A stretch of 64,000 nt of DNA, taken from Madurella fahalii (Eukaryota > Ascomycota > Sordariomycetes > Sordariales). This document shows positions 9,766 through 23,141 of the stretch, piece by piece. Position numbers and translations under genes: made by a program. The DNA is taken from positions 1,178,001-1,242,000 of the forward strand of contig CM056880.1 of NCBI GenBank assembly GCA_029876055.1. Direction: 5' to 3'. Each line of letters begins with the position of its first letter. Position 1 is the stretch's first letter. The notes beneath the pieces were generated by a model. The model saw only the letters and a list, made by a program, of their open reading frames with translations. It was not told the origin of the DNA and did not search any database.

Positions 9766-12413
9766 CGTAGGAGTGGAAGTTTCGTGGCTATGGTGAGATG
9801 TTGTGCGTGAGAACTTGGGGGTGGTCAGGGGAGTTTAAATAGTAGATTTCTGCGTTACACGGGGGATAGATGGTCTGGGCTGGTTGAGTTCGTGGGACTT
9901 GGGAGGTCTATGACAGCGGGTGGGTAAGTCCGGCTGTGGAGAAGAGGGAATTGGATGATAAGAATTGCCAAGGAAAAGATATTAAGGTCTGGCTGTCATG
10001 TGTGATGACTGAGAGAATAGAGTCGCTCTGTCGCTACAGCGTCAACGGCGAGAACTAGGACGGGAATGACTAGCAGGCTCAGTATGACGCTTGTACCCCT
10101 CAAGGTGTCACAGGCATGCAGAATCGTGGACCGGGGACCGTCACCTGCCGAAACAGCTCGTGGCCATACGCATGGATGGCCGTTTCCAGTTTCCATCGCT
10201 AAGAGGAACCCGACCTAAATCGGTCACTCGGCCACACTGAGCTTGGCTGAGCCCGCCGATCGTGAATGTTGGCATCTCGTTTATGTTACTTTAACTGTTT
10301 GGTATGAAACGAAGGTAGGGTCACTGCTACTACGTTCGCGAGAACTCGCCAATCTCACAATCTTGAATGGTCTCACGTCGCATATACCAGAGCCTACATC
10401 AACCCCTTCTTACTTCTCGCACGGATTTTGGATAATTATATCGTCCCCTGATGTGGAGATAATTGGTGCGTTGAAAGCCCTAGAGGTACAACAACACTCT
10501 GATCACGCTCAGGGCCGCCCACTCGCTCTTAACACGTATCCGAGCTGGTCTTGCCGGACTTTGGGTTCCTGCTTTTGATTATACCACCTCTATCCCACTT
10601 GTCAAAGCACGGCCTGCCGGAAGGCTAGCAAGGCAAACACACAACAAGGATGTGACAACTTAATTGTGCAAGATCTATGAGGATGTACTCTCACACGAAG
10701 TCAGAGAGCAGGAACATAGATGCAGGACAATCACACGGTGGCAGTACTGAACATGCGAGAGCATAAATATGGCACGAGCCTTGCCAACGGCGGGTCGGGA
10801 AATGTCTTCAGCGACGTAACCAGAAAGATCCAGTGGAAGCTTGAAGAGAAGGATGTTGAAAATCTCGAAATTGAAGTGGCCGGATATACGATGTCGCTGA
10901 AGATCCTGTCGAGATGGCAACAGTGTAGGTGGTTCCCATCGGAAGCGCCGCAAGTTTCCCATGCTCTGACTTAAGAGCCCAGGTGTCTGGTCCAGCGAAA
11001 TCATAAAGACGCAATGAAACAAAGTTTGGAGGCAAGAAGAGCACACTAACTACCTTATTATGTTTCGCCGGTACGGCTAGTCAATCGAGGAGTTCCTCAG
11101 ATCTCTTGGATCACATTTACTTGCTAGACTGGAGTTTATATCCCGCTGGGCACGGACTTGAAGAAACCCCAATCTAGAATACTCGCCATGATATTTGCTG
11201 AATCAGGCGACATAAGTAGCATCAGATCGTGAGTCTTGCAACTTGAACGGGGCATCGGCAATAGCGAGCGCTTCAAGTACTAATTGGAAGACGCGACGAG
11301 GTAGGCATTTCCCATCCACCTCGAACCATAACATGTTGGGAAGCATTCGAATTCATTTTTAACGACCGGTTCAAGGGGAGGAAAGGGGAGCATTGGACCC
11401 AACGCAAGCTTTACTCGCTTTACGAGAACGCTAGTCATAGAAAATCGGTCGGTCTGTCGGTTTCAGGGATGTGTTTGTTCCTTACCAAAACGTTGATATA
11501 TGCTGTGTTTGCAAAGCTGCAGAAATGCTGATAACTGATGGCGCAGATACCGAGTTGTCGAGTTGCCCCTGGTGCAGGATGGTTTTGCCGTGTCTTCAAG
11601 TAACATATAGTCATAGGTATTGCCCAGCAAGCTTTACTGCCGCTCCGACTTTGATAGAACTATATCTCTGAGATTAATTAGATCGGAGCCTTTGTACGAG
11701 GTTAGGAATCCTTTGTTATCGATACCTGAGCTCGATCACGTCATGTTCCACCGTCTTGGGCTTTGCGAGATAAGTGCCATCAATCCGCCGTCGTGACGCT
11801 TCTTAGATCGTCCAGACCTTCAGCAACAGTGCTCGCTCCCCCAGGAAACAATAAGAAATCTCTCTGCAGGTCTCGAATCTTGGCTAGATTCGCGATGAAG
11901 TCAATCATGAGAGCGTGGGTGTGTTTAACGCCACCGCTTCGAGAGTTATTTTCTTACCCGTCAACGTGGGGGTAGCGGATGAAGACGACTGTACTCATAC
12001 AACATCCCATACCCTGCAAGGGGTTGACTAGACCAGAGAGAGCAATTTTCTTCTCGATTAACTTGCAAGGGCGAGCCTGCGCCATCGCCCTAGCGCGCTT
12101 GCAGGATGACTGCTTGATCTCTAGGTAGAGGCAGACTTTGCTTGGCTTGGTGGGAGCTTCAGGTTGCTAAGTAACGGATTGGTGTAAAAGAGAACTTGAG
12201 AAGAGAGGCAGCTCGACACGATAGGTACGGTACTACCTACATGTAAGCAAGCGGCACGGGCTCCCACCAAGGAGAGTCATGGAAAGCGGGGTAGGACATG
12301 TCCCTAGGCTCAGCTGAACACGTCCCATTCAACAATACGTTGCGTGAAGAAATCAGATCAGAAGGCGCTCTGACAGCAGGGCGACGTCATCCTGAGGCGA
12401 CACAGGGTCGAAG
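9765..12413. other. Long intergenic stretch, nothing recognised
   Basis: About 2.6 kb with only short, motif-free open frames on both strands. A possible minus-strand start of a dimeric alpha/beta-barrel type protein near 11995 (MSTVVFIRYPHVDG) was considered but could not be extended. Confidence 0.35.
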
Positions 12414-15400
12414 ATGGATCCCCTGTCTATCTCAGCCAGTATAGCTGGGTTGCTTGCACTGGCAGGCCAGCTGATCCAATACTTATCCAGGGTTGAGAAG
12501 GCATCCGACGCCACGCCCGCGAGATGTTGCTCATGGAAGTTAGCTGCACAAGCGGCCTACTTTATGCTCTGAAGGATTTGTGCCAGCAAGTTGACTCGCA
12601 ATCGCAAGTTTTTATGAGCATCAAGTCTCTCCCCTCACCGCAAGGGCCCTTTGATTTGTTCAAAGATCCTGGAAGATCTTGCGTCGAAAGTTGCACCTGC
12701 TCGGGGTGGAGAGAAGGTCAAGAGAGCCTTAACATGGCGCTTCCAAGAGAGTGAGATCAAGGAGTTGATGGACGTCTTGCAACGGCAAAAGTCCTACTAT
12801 ATCCTCGCCACACAGGGGAATAACCTGCAAGTACTTACACCAACCTACTTTTACTGTATCGTAAACTGACTAGTCATAAGACTACTGAGTCAGACAATAT
12901 ATCAGTCAATATCGGACGTCGGAGAGAAAATCGACAGGCTGGAAAAGGGAATCGGAACGCTGACAGTGGAACAAAGCGGTGAGTATTAGCCGGGAAACCA
13001 AGACCGGTGTGGTTACGTTAAAACAGATCCTAGACCAAAGACATCCGCAGCACAAGAAATATATTCCAGACCTTCCAGCTTGGATTTCTTCGCCTACATT
13101 CGACGACCGATACAAAACGGCTCTCGGCCGTGTCCAACCCGGCACTGGAAGATGGCTACTGCAATATGATCGCTTTATGGATTGGCTAGAACATCGGGAC
13201 GAGTCTGGCATGTTGTGGCTGCCCGGAATCACGGGATCTGGGAAGACTTCCCTAGCTGCCATTGTAATCGACCACCTGCGGAGGAAATTTTCGCAATCCG
13301 AAGTGGCAATCGTATACCTCTTCTGTGACTACAAAGACCCTAGCCAGACGTTTGAAAAGTTCCAACGGGCCATCTTGCGGCAATTGCTGTAGAAGACGGA
13401 GAAGCTTCCTCCCGAGGCCCATAACTTGTACGAACGGCACTTGGGGGCATCGCCAGACCCTGATCCCAGCGAAATCCGCAATCTTTTGTTATCGGTCGCC
13501 TCCCGGTTTCTCGGATATTTCTTATAGTAGACGCCCTCGATGAAGTGCCTGGGAACGAGGGGTTGCCAACGCACTCCTGAAGCTCTGCGGCGATTTCGGC
13601 TCGAATTCGTACACTTTGATCACATCGAGGTGGATAGGAGAGCTCGATCACCAGATTCGTCAACTTCCACACTTTGAGATCTCGGCCCAAGACGAAGACA
13701 TCCGCCTCCACCTCGATGATGAATTGGACAAACGACAACGTATTCAGCGCTTTATTCAGAAGGACCCAGCGTTTCACGCAGAAGCCATCCACAATATACT
13801 ACAACGTTGCCAAGCCATGTTCCTAGTAGCACGCCTCCATATCGAGTCACTTGCTACCAGGACACAACCCCACGCCGCTAAGCTCGCTCTTCGCAACCTG
13901 CCAATGACACTGGATGCACTTTACACCAGCACGGTAGACCGTATCAATAAGTAGGCTCCGGAAGATGTGGAACTTTCATGGAGGGTGATAGGATGGGCTG
14001 TGCGATCAAGGACGCCGCTGACGGTGGTGCAACTGCAAAACGCATTAGCAGTTGAACGCTGGTGCACCGACCTAGATAGCGATGCCTTTGTTGATACGGA
14101 TATTATCCTTGCTGTCTGTGTCGGACTGGTGGTGTCAAACGCCAACAGTTCGACTATCTGCCCGGTACATTTCAACGCCCAGGAGTTCTTGGAGCGACAT
14201 AGCCTAGAGCTTATACCCCGAGCTGAGTGTGACATGGCTCAAGTTTGTATTCAATATTTGTCCCTTGACAAAACAGCATACTTTAGTCGACCAGACAACG
14301 ACCTTATCACAAGCATGCGGGTTCCCCCTTGTACGAATATGCGGCAAAACACTGGGGAGCCCACGCAAGCAAGTGCACTCATCTGACTGTGATCTAGATA
14401 GGGACATTGGAGAGTTCTTTAGCAATCAGGAGCGGGTTGCTGGGGCCGCGCAAGGGATGCTATTGCGGTCGCACCGACATCAGGGATTTAGCAAAGATGT
14501 GGGCAGAAACCCACGTCCTTCTCACCTGGCCGCTCATTTTGGATTGTTGCAGGTCCTCGAAACACTCCTTAAGGGAGAGGGGCCTGTCTGTCGGGATAGT
14601 TCGGGACCCACACTACTTCACTGGACTGCGCGATAAGGTCACACGAGCATCACGAAGCTGCTGCTTGACAATGGCGCAGATATCGATGCCGTTGATAACA
14701 TCAGATTCACAAGTCTGCCCCTAGCATGCAAGCATAACCACCTACAAGTTGCATCGTTGCCTATCTAAAGCGGCAGCGACGCCAATGCTGTTAACAACAC
14801 TGGAGCCACGGCTTTGATCTGGGCGGCAATGGCGGGATCGGTCGAGATCGCCACCCTTTTCCTAATTCACGGAGTTAACGTTAATGCCACGGCCAAGGAC
14901 GACGTCACGGCCCTCAACAGGGCGATATGGTGGGAGAAGGAGGACATGGTACGACTCTAGTCAATCACGGCGCACATGTCAACAGCGGTCCGCGGAGCCC
15001 GCTATATGTGGCCACCCTAAAGTCGAACGAGGCTGTCATGCAGATGCTCCTGGAAGCAGGAGCCGTACGGATATACCTGCAAGTAATGCCGACATCTCCA
15101 AAACAACCATCGACGCTGCAATAAGGGCCAAAACAGATAGGTCCTTACTCTTGCTGCTCAGATATGGGGCGGATCCCAACAAGAGAAGCGCCCATGGCGA
15201 GACACCAATCCAGTACGCTGCCCTGATCGGCAGGTTCACAACCTTCTATCTACTAGTAGAAGCAGGTGGCTGGTTGGATTCCGTTGACGGCCGCGGAGAC
15301 ACGGTACTACACGCCGCAGTCAATGCGGAAAATGAGGCGAACGATGGAGAGATTATCCAGTTTCTAATCCAAAGGCAACGTGTAGATATTCACGCCCGCG

Positions 15401-15639
15401 GGATTGACGGTCAGACTGCGCTGGAGCAGGCCCGAGCATTGGGGCTGGTGAAAATCACGCGGATTCTTTCGGACGTCGACGACAGTTGCAACGACAAGAG
15501 TAGAAGAGAGTGGAGTGGGAACCTGAGTATCGTAATGGCGATGCATGGAATGCTTCTTGGGCTGGTAGTAAAGCGGGAAGGGAACTTTTACTGGCAGTTG
15601 GTGGACACAACGTTTACAATTTGGTCACCAGAGATGTGA
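12414..15639 (+). pseudogene. Decayed NACHT-ankyrin (STAND/NLR-like) gene
   Basis: Similarity to fungal STAND proteins runs collinearly across about 3.2 kb but changes frame repeatedly. The N terminus MDPLSISASIAGLLALAGQL (12414) is typical of the fungal STAND N-terminal domain. It shifts frame near 12524 and again near 12650. The NACHT part has a good Walker A (GITGSGKTSL, near 13230), then an in-frame TAG at 13390. The Walker B-like IVDALDE lies in a third frame near 13525. Another TAG follows at 13952. Ankyrin-like units (KLLLDNGADIDAVDN near 14660, FLIHGVNVNATAKDD near 14870, LLLLRYGADPNKRS near 15150) also lie in different frames. Several of these breaks cannot be introns. Intact relatives would be NLR-like incompatibility sensors; the intact NLR on the opposite strand 4 kb away belongs to the same superfamily but has a different effector domain. 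Confidence 0.8.
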
Positions 15640-18600
15640 GACTTCCCTGATGTACTTCATGCGTTGGTCTCCCTCTTGTGTGACGCCCTACCGTCTCCCC
15701 CAGACATCCGCGCCCTTCCTAGCATTTGGCTTGGGTTGTCTAAAGGATGGGAACAAGCAAATTGATAATTCCACTAGTACGTTAGAAATAAATCCGAGAT
15801 ATGGATACCGGCTGTCTGATTTATACGAACTTGGTACTCTCCTACGCAGAAGCTTCATGTGTGAGTGTTAATTATTCGCGGAGTGTTTGACCAGTTCTAA
15901 CCCGGTAGGACAAGGACCAACCTTCCACAGCCCTGTCTCAGAGCGATTGGGCTTGAAAACACACCGAGTTAGTGACAGCTAAGATTGTTCCCTCCCCTCT
16001 GGAGGAGGACCCCCGGGGCACGTATACCGCCAGGAACAAACGGGGAGTTACGATGCCCGGGGCGAGCAGACGAAACGATCGATGAATATATAGGCTGCTT
16101 GGATGTATTGTACAGTAGAATACAACTACACCTCTCCTCTATGTCCACACAACCATCCAGAATACCAATGATCCTGAAGTTCGTGTTGTCGCTGATAAGC
16201 GATATCTGGTGAGACTACTAGTATCTATAACAGTACTAACCCATACCCACTTATCCAAGTTCGCTTGCGTACACGGTATATGACTTTGTCCTCACTAAGC
16301 CGGAAGCAGCGAGGTCAGGCTACGGCTAATCAGCGAAATGTCTACAGCATACTGTGGCCGGAACAGACTCTCTCAAATCAATTATGTCGACCTCGCTACC
16401 GGGGCTACATCCTAATCGTACATTCTAGTTATGAAGGAGCATTACAGACACAGGAGGCGACGCCGTCCTTCCTGGCTTCCGGAAGACATCCCGGGACATG
16501 GGCCAGGTTCCCAGTTCACACTGGCGATGTTCGGCCGTCCCGGTCCAGTACCGGCAAAGATAGAGGCACCTGGAAGGTAACAGTAATCAAGCCTTGTTAA
16601 CTCTATCTGTTCATTTAAATGTACCTCCGGCAACTAAGTCCCCTTTCCAGTCCAATGTAGTCCATCACGCACTGCTGAAGTACGCAAAGTCCTAAAACTG
16701 TGTGAAAAATACTTACACAGCTTCCGGGTCGGCGGGATAGAAATCGAGTCTATAATCAAGGATATACTTTTTCCACCTTTCAACAGCGTCTCCGGCTGCA
16801 ATAACGCAAGAAAACCAACAAATTCGAGAGACAGCGGCAGTACTCGCCACCCAGCTAGCCTACCACGCCAACGCAGAGCCATACCAGCTTAACAGTGTCC
16901 GCTGAGGATCAGAGCGTTGTCCAAGATTGTCCGGAGCCTCCCTCTACGAATGCTACTGACGGTCTTTGCAGTTCTAGAGACATTCCTTCTCGCCCAGGTG
17001 ACGCTGCGAACCACCTCGAAGTCCTCGGAAGGATGCTCCTGAACCCCAAAGCATGACTGGCGCCGGTACCGCGCGGCGCACCGTGTGGAACTAGAACCGT
17101 CAAGGTACCGACGCTCGACGGGTTCTCGGTTGACGAGAGAGTAAGATTGCCGAACAGATAAATGAACGGGTTCGACGTTTAGTTACCGTCTCAACTCTCT
17201 GTATTCTCAACAAGGGTGCTGCTATTTCCGCGTGCTAGCAATCGGGATCGCTACCTCCATACTCTACTTAAAGGTCTTATTTAATTACTAGGTAAAGTGA
17301 GGTTGGTAGGTATGTTAAAGATACGCTTTTCGCCCGCCATATAGCTAAAAGCAATTGATACTACCTAGCCAAATTGCTCTCCTTCATGAATGGGCCAACA
17401 GCCTCAGAATGGCATTACGCCTGTCTAGGTACTTAATTTGCTCACAAGGCGAGATTGTCGCTTTGGGTTCGACAACATCACCTTGCTTGAAATAGAAGCG
17501 AGGATATCCAGGAGGAGAAGCGGGGGTACCGCTCATTACTAGCGCTGGTAATTCGAAACACTGGTGACATCATGAAATCCTGTCAGATGCCACCATAACC
17601 GACTAAGGCCATTCCGGTGCCCAGCTGGGCCACATTATGTTACTAGTATAAATCCTAGTATTGCCGACGCTAGGTGGTACGGTCAGGGTATGGCGACATC
17701 ATGACCAAGATCTCACTGTCAGCTAAGTAGACGTTTCTTTGATCCAAACTCAGCAATACGCTCCTAGCGGATGTTAACAATCGTCATACGCTACTCTATG
17801 ATGACTCTGATGCTTAAGGGTCGGTAGCTTCAGGAAGTTATACGACAAGCATTTTAACAATACGACTAGAGCAGAGTGTCAATTCTTACAGTATACTCAA
17901 GTCTCTTACCAATAGGTACTGGAGTCTAGCGACAAGGTCGGCCATTCGTTTTCATCACTCCTGGCGCCTCTACAAATGATAATGCTGCGGCGTGGTTTGT
18001 AGATAAATAACTGCGAGGAACGAGAGACAATCCCTGTGACGCGATATCTCGACAGCGAATTTAATGAGATCAGGTACATGCTCTTCCGGAAGCGGCACTT
18101 GGAAATTGTGGCCTTTGAAGAAGTTAGGACGCGTATTAAGAATCCGTTCAGCCGACTGGAATCTGAAGCGGGCAACTCGATATCAAATTGTAAGTTCCTT
18201 CCTACCCTGCACTTATACATAGCTGCCCTGTCGACAGGGTTACAGTAGGGTGTCCAAAGCCGTTGTCAGCGGCAACCCAGAACAGGCCGGCTTTTGATAG
18301 CGCCCGTGATGGCACCGCGCTTCGGGACAGGGGTAAGGATCGATCCAACGCGAACAGCGAAGCGAGGATATAGCACTATTCCGGTGGATACGATGGGTGC
18401 AATAAGAGTTTGCACCGCTGCATCGCTAGATAATTTCGACAATCCAAAGACACCTAGTGCAAGGGTTGCTGAGGAAAGCACCACCAGAACGGTGAAAGTT
18501 CGCAGAGAATATGCAAATATTGAACAGTAGTGAAATAGAATTGTGTGTATAGATCATTTGAGAACTACTCTTCACGTCATCATCTGTTAGCATTCAAATG

Positions 18601-18899
18601 GCAAATAAATTCGATTTCCGGGGTTCTTGTTCCGTGCCCGTCTTCAAAAGGTGAACACCCAGCGAACATCCATACCGTACCTAGACTCCGAGTCGGGCAA
18701 AGCAGCAACTGCCGCCTCCGCAAAGTATAGTTATACACCATCCAATGATATAAGGCCGTCTTCAGAAACAAACACCATCTAGATCGCAACCAACCCGGAT
18801 ACTTAGAGTTAATTATTCCCATGTTTATCACGTCACTCGAGCAACATCTGGACAGCGTTATTATGGCCGTTAAGAAATACGACCTGGAATCATTACCGT
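15640..18899. other. Gene-poor stretch between two NLR loci
   Basis: About 3.2 kb of mixed composition with many stops. Short frames at 16634-17100 and 18036-18530 show no motif I recognise. It may hold further eroded gene remnants, including the last, non-translated ankyrin-like codons of the neighbouring NLR gene below 19009. Confidence 0.35.
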
Positions 18900-19735
18900 A
18901 GTGGCCACCCTCTATATCCATACTGGCACCCTTATCGAGTAGGATTTGGATAATCTTGTCGTGGCTGTTGGAGGAGGCGGCCTGTGGAGCGTTGCCGTAG
19001 TGGCCACCCTAGATATTCACATCGGCACCCTTATCGAGTAGGATTTGGACAATCTTGTCGTGGCCCCCAAAGGAGGCGGCCTGTAGAGCGTTGCCGTAGT
19101 AGCCACCCTGGATATTCACATCGATACCCTTATCGAGTAGGATTTGGACAATCTTGTCGTGGCCCCCAAAGGAGGCGGCCTGTAGAGCGTTGCCGTAGGC
19201 GCCACCCTGTATATTGACATCGGCACCCTTATCGAGTAGGATTTGGACAATCTTATCGTGGCCGTTGGAGGAGGCGGCCTGTAGAGCGTTGCCGTAGTGG
19301 CCACCCTGGATATTCACATCGATACCCTTATCGAGTAGGGATTGGACAATCTTGTCGTGGCCCCCAAAGGAGGCGGCCTGTAGAGCGTTGCCGTAGTAGC
19401 CATCCTGGATATTCACATCGGCATCCTTATCGAGTAAGATTTGGACAATCTTATCGTAGCCTTTAAAGGAGGCGGCCTGTAGAGCGTTGCTGTAGTAGCC
19501 ACCCCGGATATTCACATCGGCATCCTTATCGAGTAGGATTTGGACAATCTTGTCGTGGCCCCCAAAGGAGGCGGCCTGTAGAGCGTTGCCGTAGGCGCCA
19601 CCCTGTATATTGACATCGGCACCCTTATCGAGTAGGATTTGGACAATCTTATTGTAGCCTTTAAAGGAGGCGGCCTGTAGAGCGTTGCCGTAGTGGCCAC
19701 CCTGTATATTCACATCGGCACCCTTCTCTAGCAGC
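18900..19735 (-). repeat. Tandem array of 99-bp near-identical ankyrin units
   Basis: The 3' end of the PNP-NACHT gene consists of 99-bp (33-residue) units of the form GG(H/A/Y)YGNALQAAS(F/S)(K/G/N)G(H/Y)(D/N)KIVQILLDK(G/D)(A/I)DVNIQ. Seven full units lie before the stop at 19009-19011, and at least one more plus a partial unit follow it. Unit-to-unit identity is very high at DNA level; differences are concentrated at a few positions. Such arrays in fungal NLRs are known to expand and contract by unequal exchange. Confidence 0.9.
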
Positions 19736-22677
19736 ATCTGGGCTACGGCGATGAGTCCCGATAGGGATGCGAAATAAAGCGGTGGTGCTGTATCTGGTTT
19801 TGGGCGCTTTTTCCAGGGCCGATCAGGATCGAATATATACCGCCAAATTTTATACGCCGTGTGGTTTTCGAAGAAATCCATGATGCTCTCCCTAACATCG
19901 TCCAAAGTCTCAACGGGCTTGGCATGATCCGTCCAATACTCTGCTGAGTACCTTACTAGTGGAAACTCGGTGACGGTGTCCCGGATTGACTCTCTTATTC
20001 TCAGACACGCAAGGTAGCTTAAGCAACTTCGCGTTATATAACTCCTGGAGTTTGATTCTGCAAGCCCGTGTCGAAAAGGCTCTGGGAGCGTCTCAGACGT
20101 CAAATACTCTTTGACCGAAAAATGGGCCAACGAAAGCTCCGTTACTATCCCCGTAGCGGTATCCTTCGTCCCAAGAGATACTAGGCTGGAACAGAACCTT
20201 GTAATTTCTCTGGGGCATGGCAATCTGCATTTTGGATCGAATCGGCCTTCGCGGATTGCGATGGCATCCACAGCCTCTTCAAGTGTCAACGGCCGTTTAG
20301 AGTAGGTTAGGAATTGGAGGATCCGGAGCGCCGTTTCTTTCCGCTGATCCGGGATGCTCATAAGGATTCGAGAATATGTTCCGTTCAGATCTTGTGGCAG
20401 AGAGCGAAGGGCGTTCTGTAGTTCATAGTAGTCCAAGCATTGCTCAAGGATATCAAGTTGACATGCCGCCCATCGGAACCTACTTCAGGGGTTAGCATCC
20501 ACATGCGATACCGCCATACTTTGTAACAGAACAAAGAGATGTAACCGAGACCTACATTCCATCGGATTTCTCCCCGATTACGGATTCGATCTCCTCCAGC
20601 ACATCGGGTCTCGAGGCCCAACGCTTCCGAAATTCTGTGCTACTTTGCAGCCTTGCTTGGACGTAGGAGCGAATATCTTCATTAACAAGGTTCCTATCCA
20701 TATCGATCATGTTATCCTTGCCAATCCATTGGAGACCGGACTCCAGCTCGTCCTCTCGTCTACTCGTGACGATGAGCCGAATGTTCTTGAGCTCAGAACT
20801 AGACAGAATCTCCAGCCATTTGAGCAGTCCGGACCTCGTGGTACACTCATCCAGAGCATCTAAGACAATCTCAAGTTTTGGGGGGTGCTGCATCATGGCA
20901 TGGACGGCCTTAGATAACGACTCTGTTGTTGGCTGGTCTCGGCCGTCCCTGTGCGACGCAAACAGACTATCGAGCTCTTGTTGCGAATCGACAGCTTGTG
21001 CATACAGTTGTAAAGCAAACGAGCGCAATAAGTCATCCAGGTACTGTTTCCTTTTGTTGTTGAAATCAAAGAAGAAAACAAGACGGATAGACGAGTCTCT
21101 CTGGGTGTCCTGGAGGTGATCGAGAATGGCCGAGGTGAGGACGGTCTTGCCGCAACCAGCCAACCCGTGCAGCCATAAATGTCGGCGAAACCCCGACTTC
21201 CAGCCAAGAAAAGTAGTGTTTTCAATAAACCACCCTCCGGTTCCTTCGTGGTGCCTTTCCTTTGCTGCATTGAGATTCGTTGAGGGATCCGGGGGAGACA
21301 GCCACTTGGTAAGTTTGTCGAGATAGTGTTGCAACTCTAGCCTACCAACCCCCGTGTTTGTGCTGCTCGTTATAGCGTGGATGTCTTGCATGTTGGTTTC
21401 GACTACGTCGCTGTTAACGAATGTCTTGGGGACGCGAACGAAGACTAACTGGATTGAAGAAGTTCAGCGGCCCTCCGCGTTTCCTGCAGGTTTTCGACCC
21501 GAACGTAGTCGAGGAGCTCTTTTCCAAATGCCGCTGCCGTAGCGGAAGCATAGCGCTGCCAACGATCGTTCTTATGCGAGTCTGCATAGTCGCTAATGCC
21601 CCGGATAACGATGCACGGGAAATGGTTCATCAGCCCGGCGGCTTCCATTTCAACACAGAGACATTCCTGTCCGAAATACTCTGCGAGCTGGTCCCGTGTA
21701 GCTGCATCCTTTACCAGCAAGTTCCCGGATGCGATAACGCCATAATGCACCTCGGGATCCGTCGAGCTCCTCACATCGCGATGAAGTTCCCCGTTCGGGT
21801 CGCATTTGCGACAGTCGCTGCCACCGACATGCTGGCAGGACGCACGGAACAGTCGATCGGTCTCCGGTCCTTGGTGAACAAATCCTGGCCTCGTTTTAGT
21901 CGATTTCGCCATTTGAGGGTAAGCCGTCCACATCTCTTCCAGTAGGCTCGGGATTTTAGATCCGGAAATCAGATGTTCCGCCCGCAGGGCTGTTAGCGCA
22001 CGCAGGAGTACCGACGGAGGCTTATTCAAAAAGTCTTTGCGTTCGCGCTCGTTATTGGATTTCGCCTTCGCAAGGTCGTACTGGACCACCCCGCCCGTGG
22101 CTCCGTCCGGCTGGCTGACGACTACATCGCCCAGTCGGATGTCTATGCCGTCGTCAGGTCGAGCGATGCCGCCCCCAATCCCGACCAGGAGCCCGATTTT
22201 GATATTTGGCAGCGAAGACATCAAGCTCGATGCCGCGGTGGCAGCGGATGTGATTCCGTACCCCCCCGCGTCAAGCGAGACGATCACGATATTGTGTTTT
22301 CCCATCCGACCCCAGATGTACGAGTTAGCGTCGCTCGGGGGCTGCGAAAATCCACGTGGCTCGTCGTGACGCTCATCGAGCAAACCAGTCGCCGCAGCTC
22401 GTTCGACATCGAGGGCGGCGATCCACCCGATAGTGTAGAGGCTAGCGCTCTCCAAGACTATACGCGTCGTTGTCTTTGTGGCCAGTCGTTTCGATGGATG
22501 GGCTTCGTCTTGGGGAGACATCCGGGGACGCTTTTGCCGTAGACTACCTTGCGCCGATGTCGCAAAGGAGGCGGTCGTGGGGGGTTCATCGCGGCTCTCA
22601 TCGGGCTCCTGCGAGCTCGCCGTACTACTACGGCGCAAGCGCTTCAGTGGCCAGCCCAGGAACGTATCGTCGGACAT
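19009..22677 (-). CDS. NLR-like STAND protein: PNP_UDP - NACHT - ankyrin repeats, 1175 aa
   Basis: Three exons on the minus strand: 22677-21450, 21384-20556 and 20479-19009 (3528 nt, in phase). Residues ~75-390 form a purine nucleoside phosphorylase-like domain: YTIGWIAALDVERAAA, VGIGGGIA, VEMEAAGLMN, VIRGISDYAD. A linker ending WLSPPDPSTN leads to the NACHT ATPase with Walker A GLAGCGKTVL and Walker B IVLDALDEC. Ankyrin repeats end the protein. The second intron is convincing (GTAGGT, branch GCTAAC, TAG). The first (21385-21449, acceptor CAAG) is less canonical, and a frameshift there is the alternative. Start 22677 (MSDDTFLGW) is preferred over 22692. Family role: intracellular sensor whose repeats recognise a ligand and whose PNP domain is the effector. 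The stop TAG at 19009 replaces CAG of the repeat consensus and cuts off the last units. Confidence 0.85.
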
Positions 22678-23141
22678 AGTTATTCTGCGCAAAGAGGCCG
22701 TCGGAGAAGGGTTAAAATTTAATAATCTTGCGAACAGTTAATACACGGCGGATATGCGTATGAAACTGGCGTCGGACTTCCGAGCGGTGAGGGCTGCCTT
22801 AGGTATTGTCTGCGGCTCCTGTGCGAGCCCGCCTATAGGTTGATGTATATACGTTGTATTATTGGGCGGTTGGCGCAAAATGAAATCCACATACGAATGT
22901 GCCACAAAAATCGCGGGTGGCGTAGGGCAACCGCGGCAAGCCCGGCGATAATGTGCGGAACAGTACCTTACTCAGTTATAGAAACGTCGGAGGGAGGTAG
23001 CTCAGGGTAGTTTTAGTTGTTTTGGTCAACCTTTTTGATATCGATACATATTTGGTTGTCGAGGTGGTTTCAGAATCGCAATGCTAAGCTCCCGTAAGAC
23101 ACCTAGGTAACCAGTGCAACAGGAAAATGTTTGATCGTAAA
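22678..23141. other. Upstream region of the NLR gene
   Basis: About 460 bp between the start of the NLR gene and the 3' end of the BTB gene, both on the minus strand. It should contain the NLR promoter; no clear element is visible. Confidence 0.4.

Noticed and set aside
11760..12000. Minus-strand start resembling an EthD-like dimeric barrel protein
   Set aside because: Only one ~14-residue exon looks plausible and no following exon matches.
15985..18530. Several 60-110 codon frames between the two NLR loci
   Set aside because: No motifs, many stops around them, no consistent splice model.
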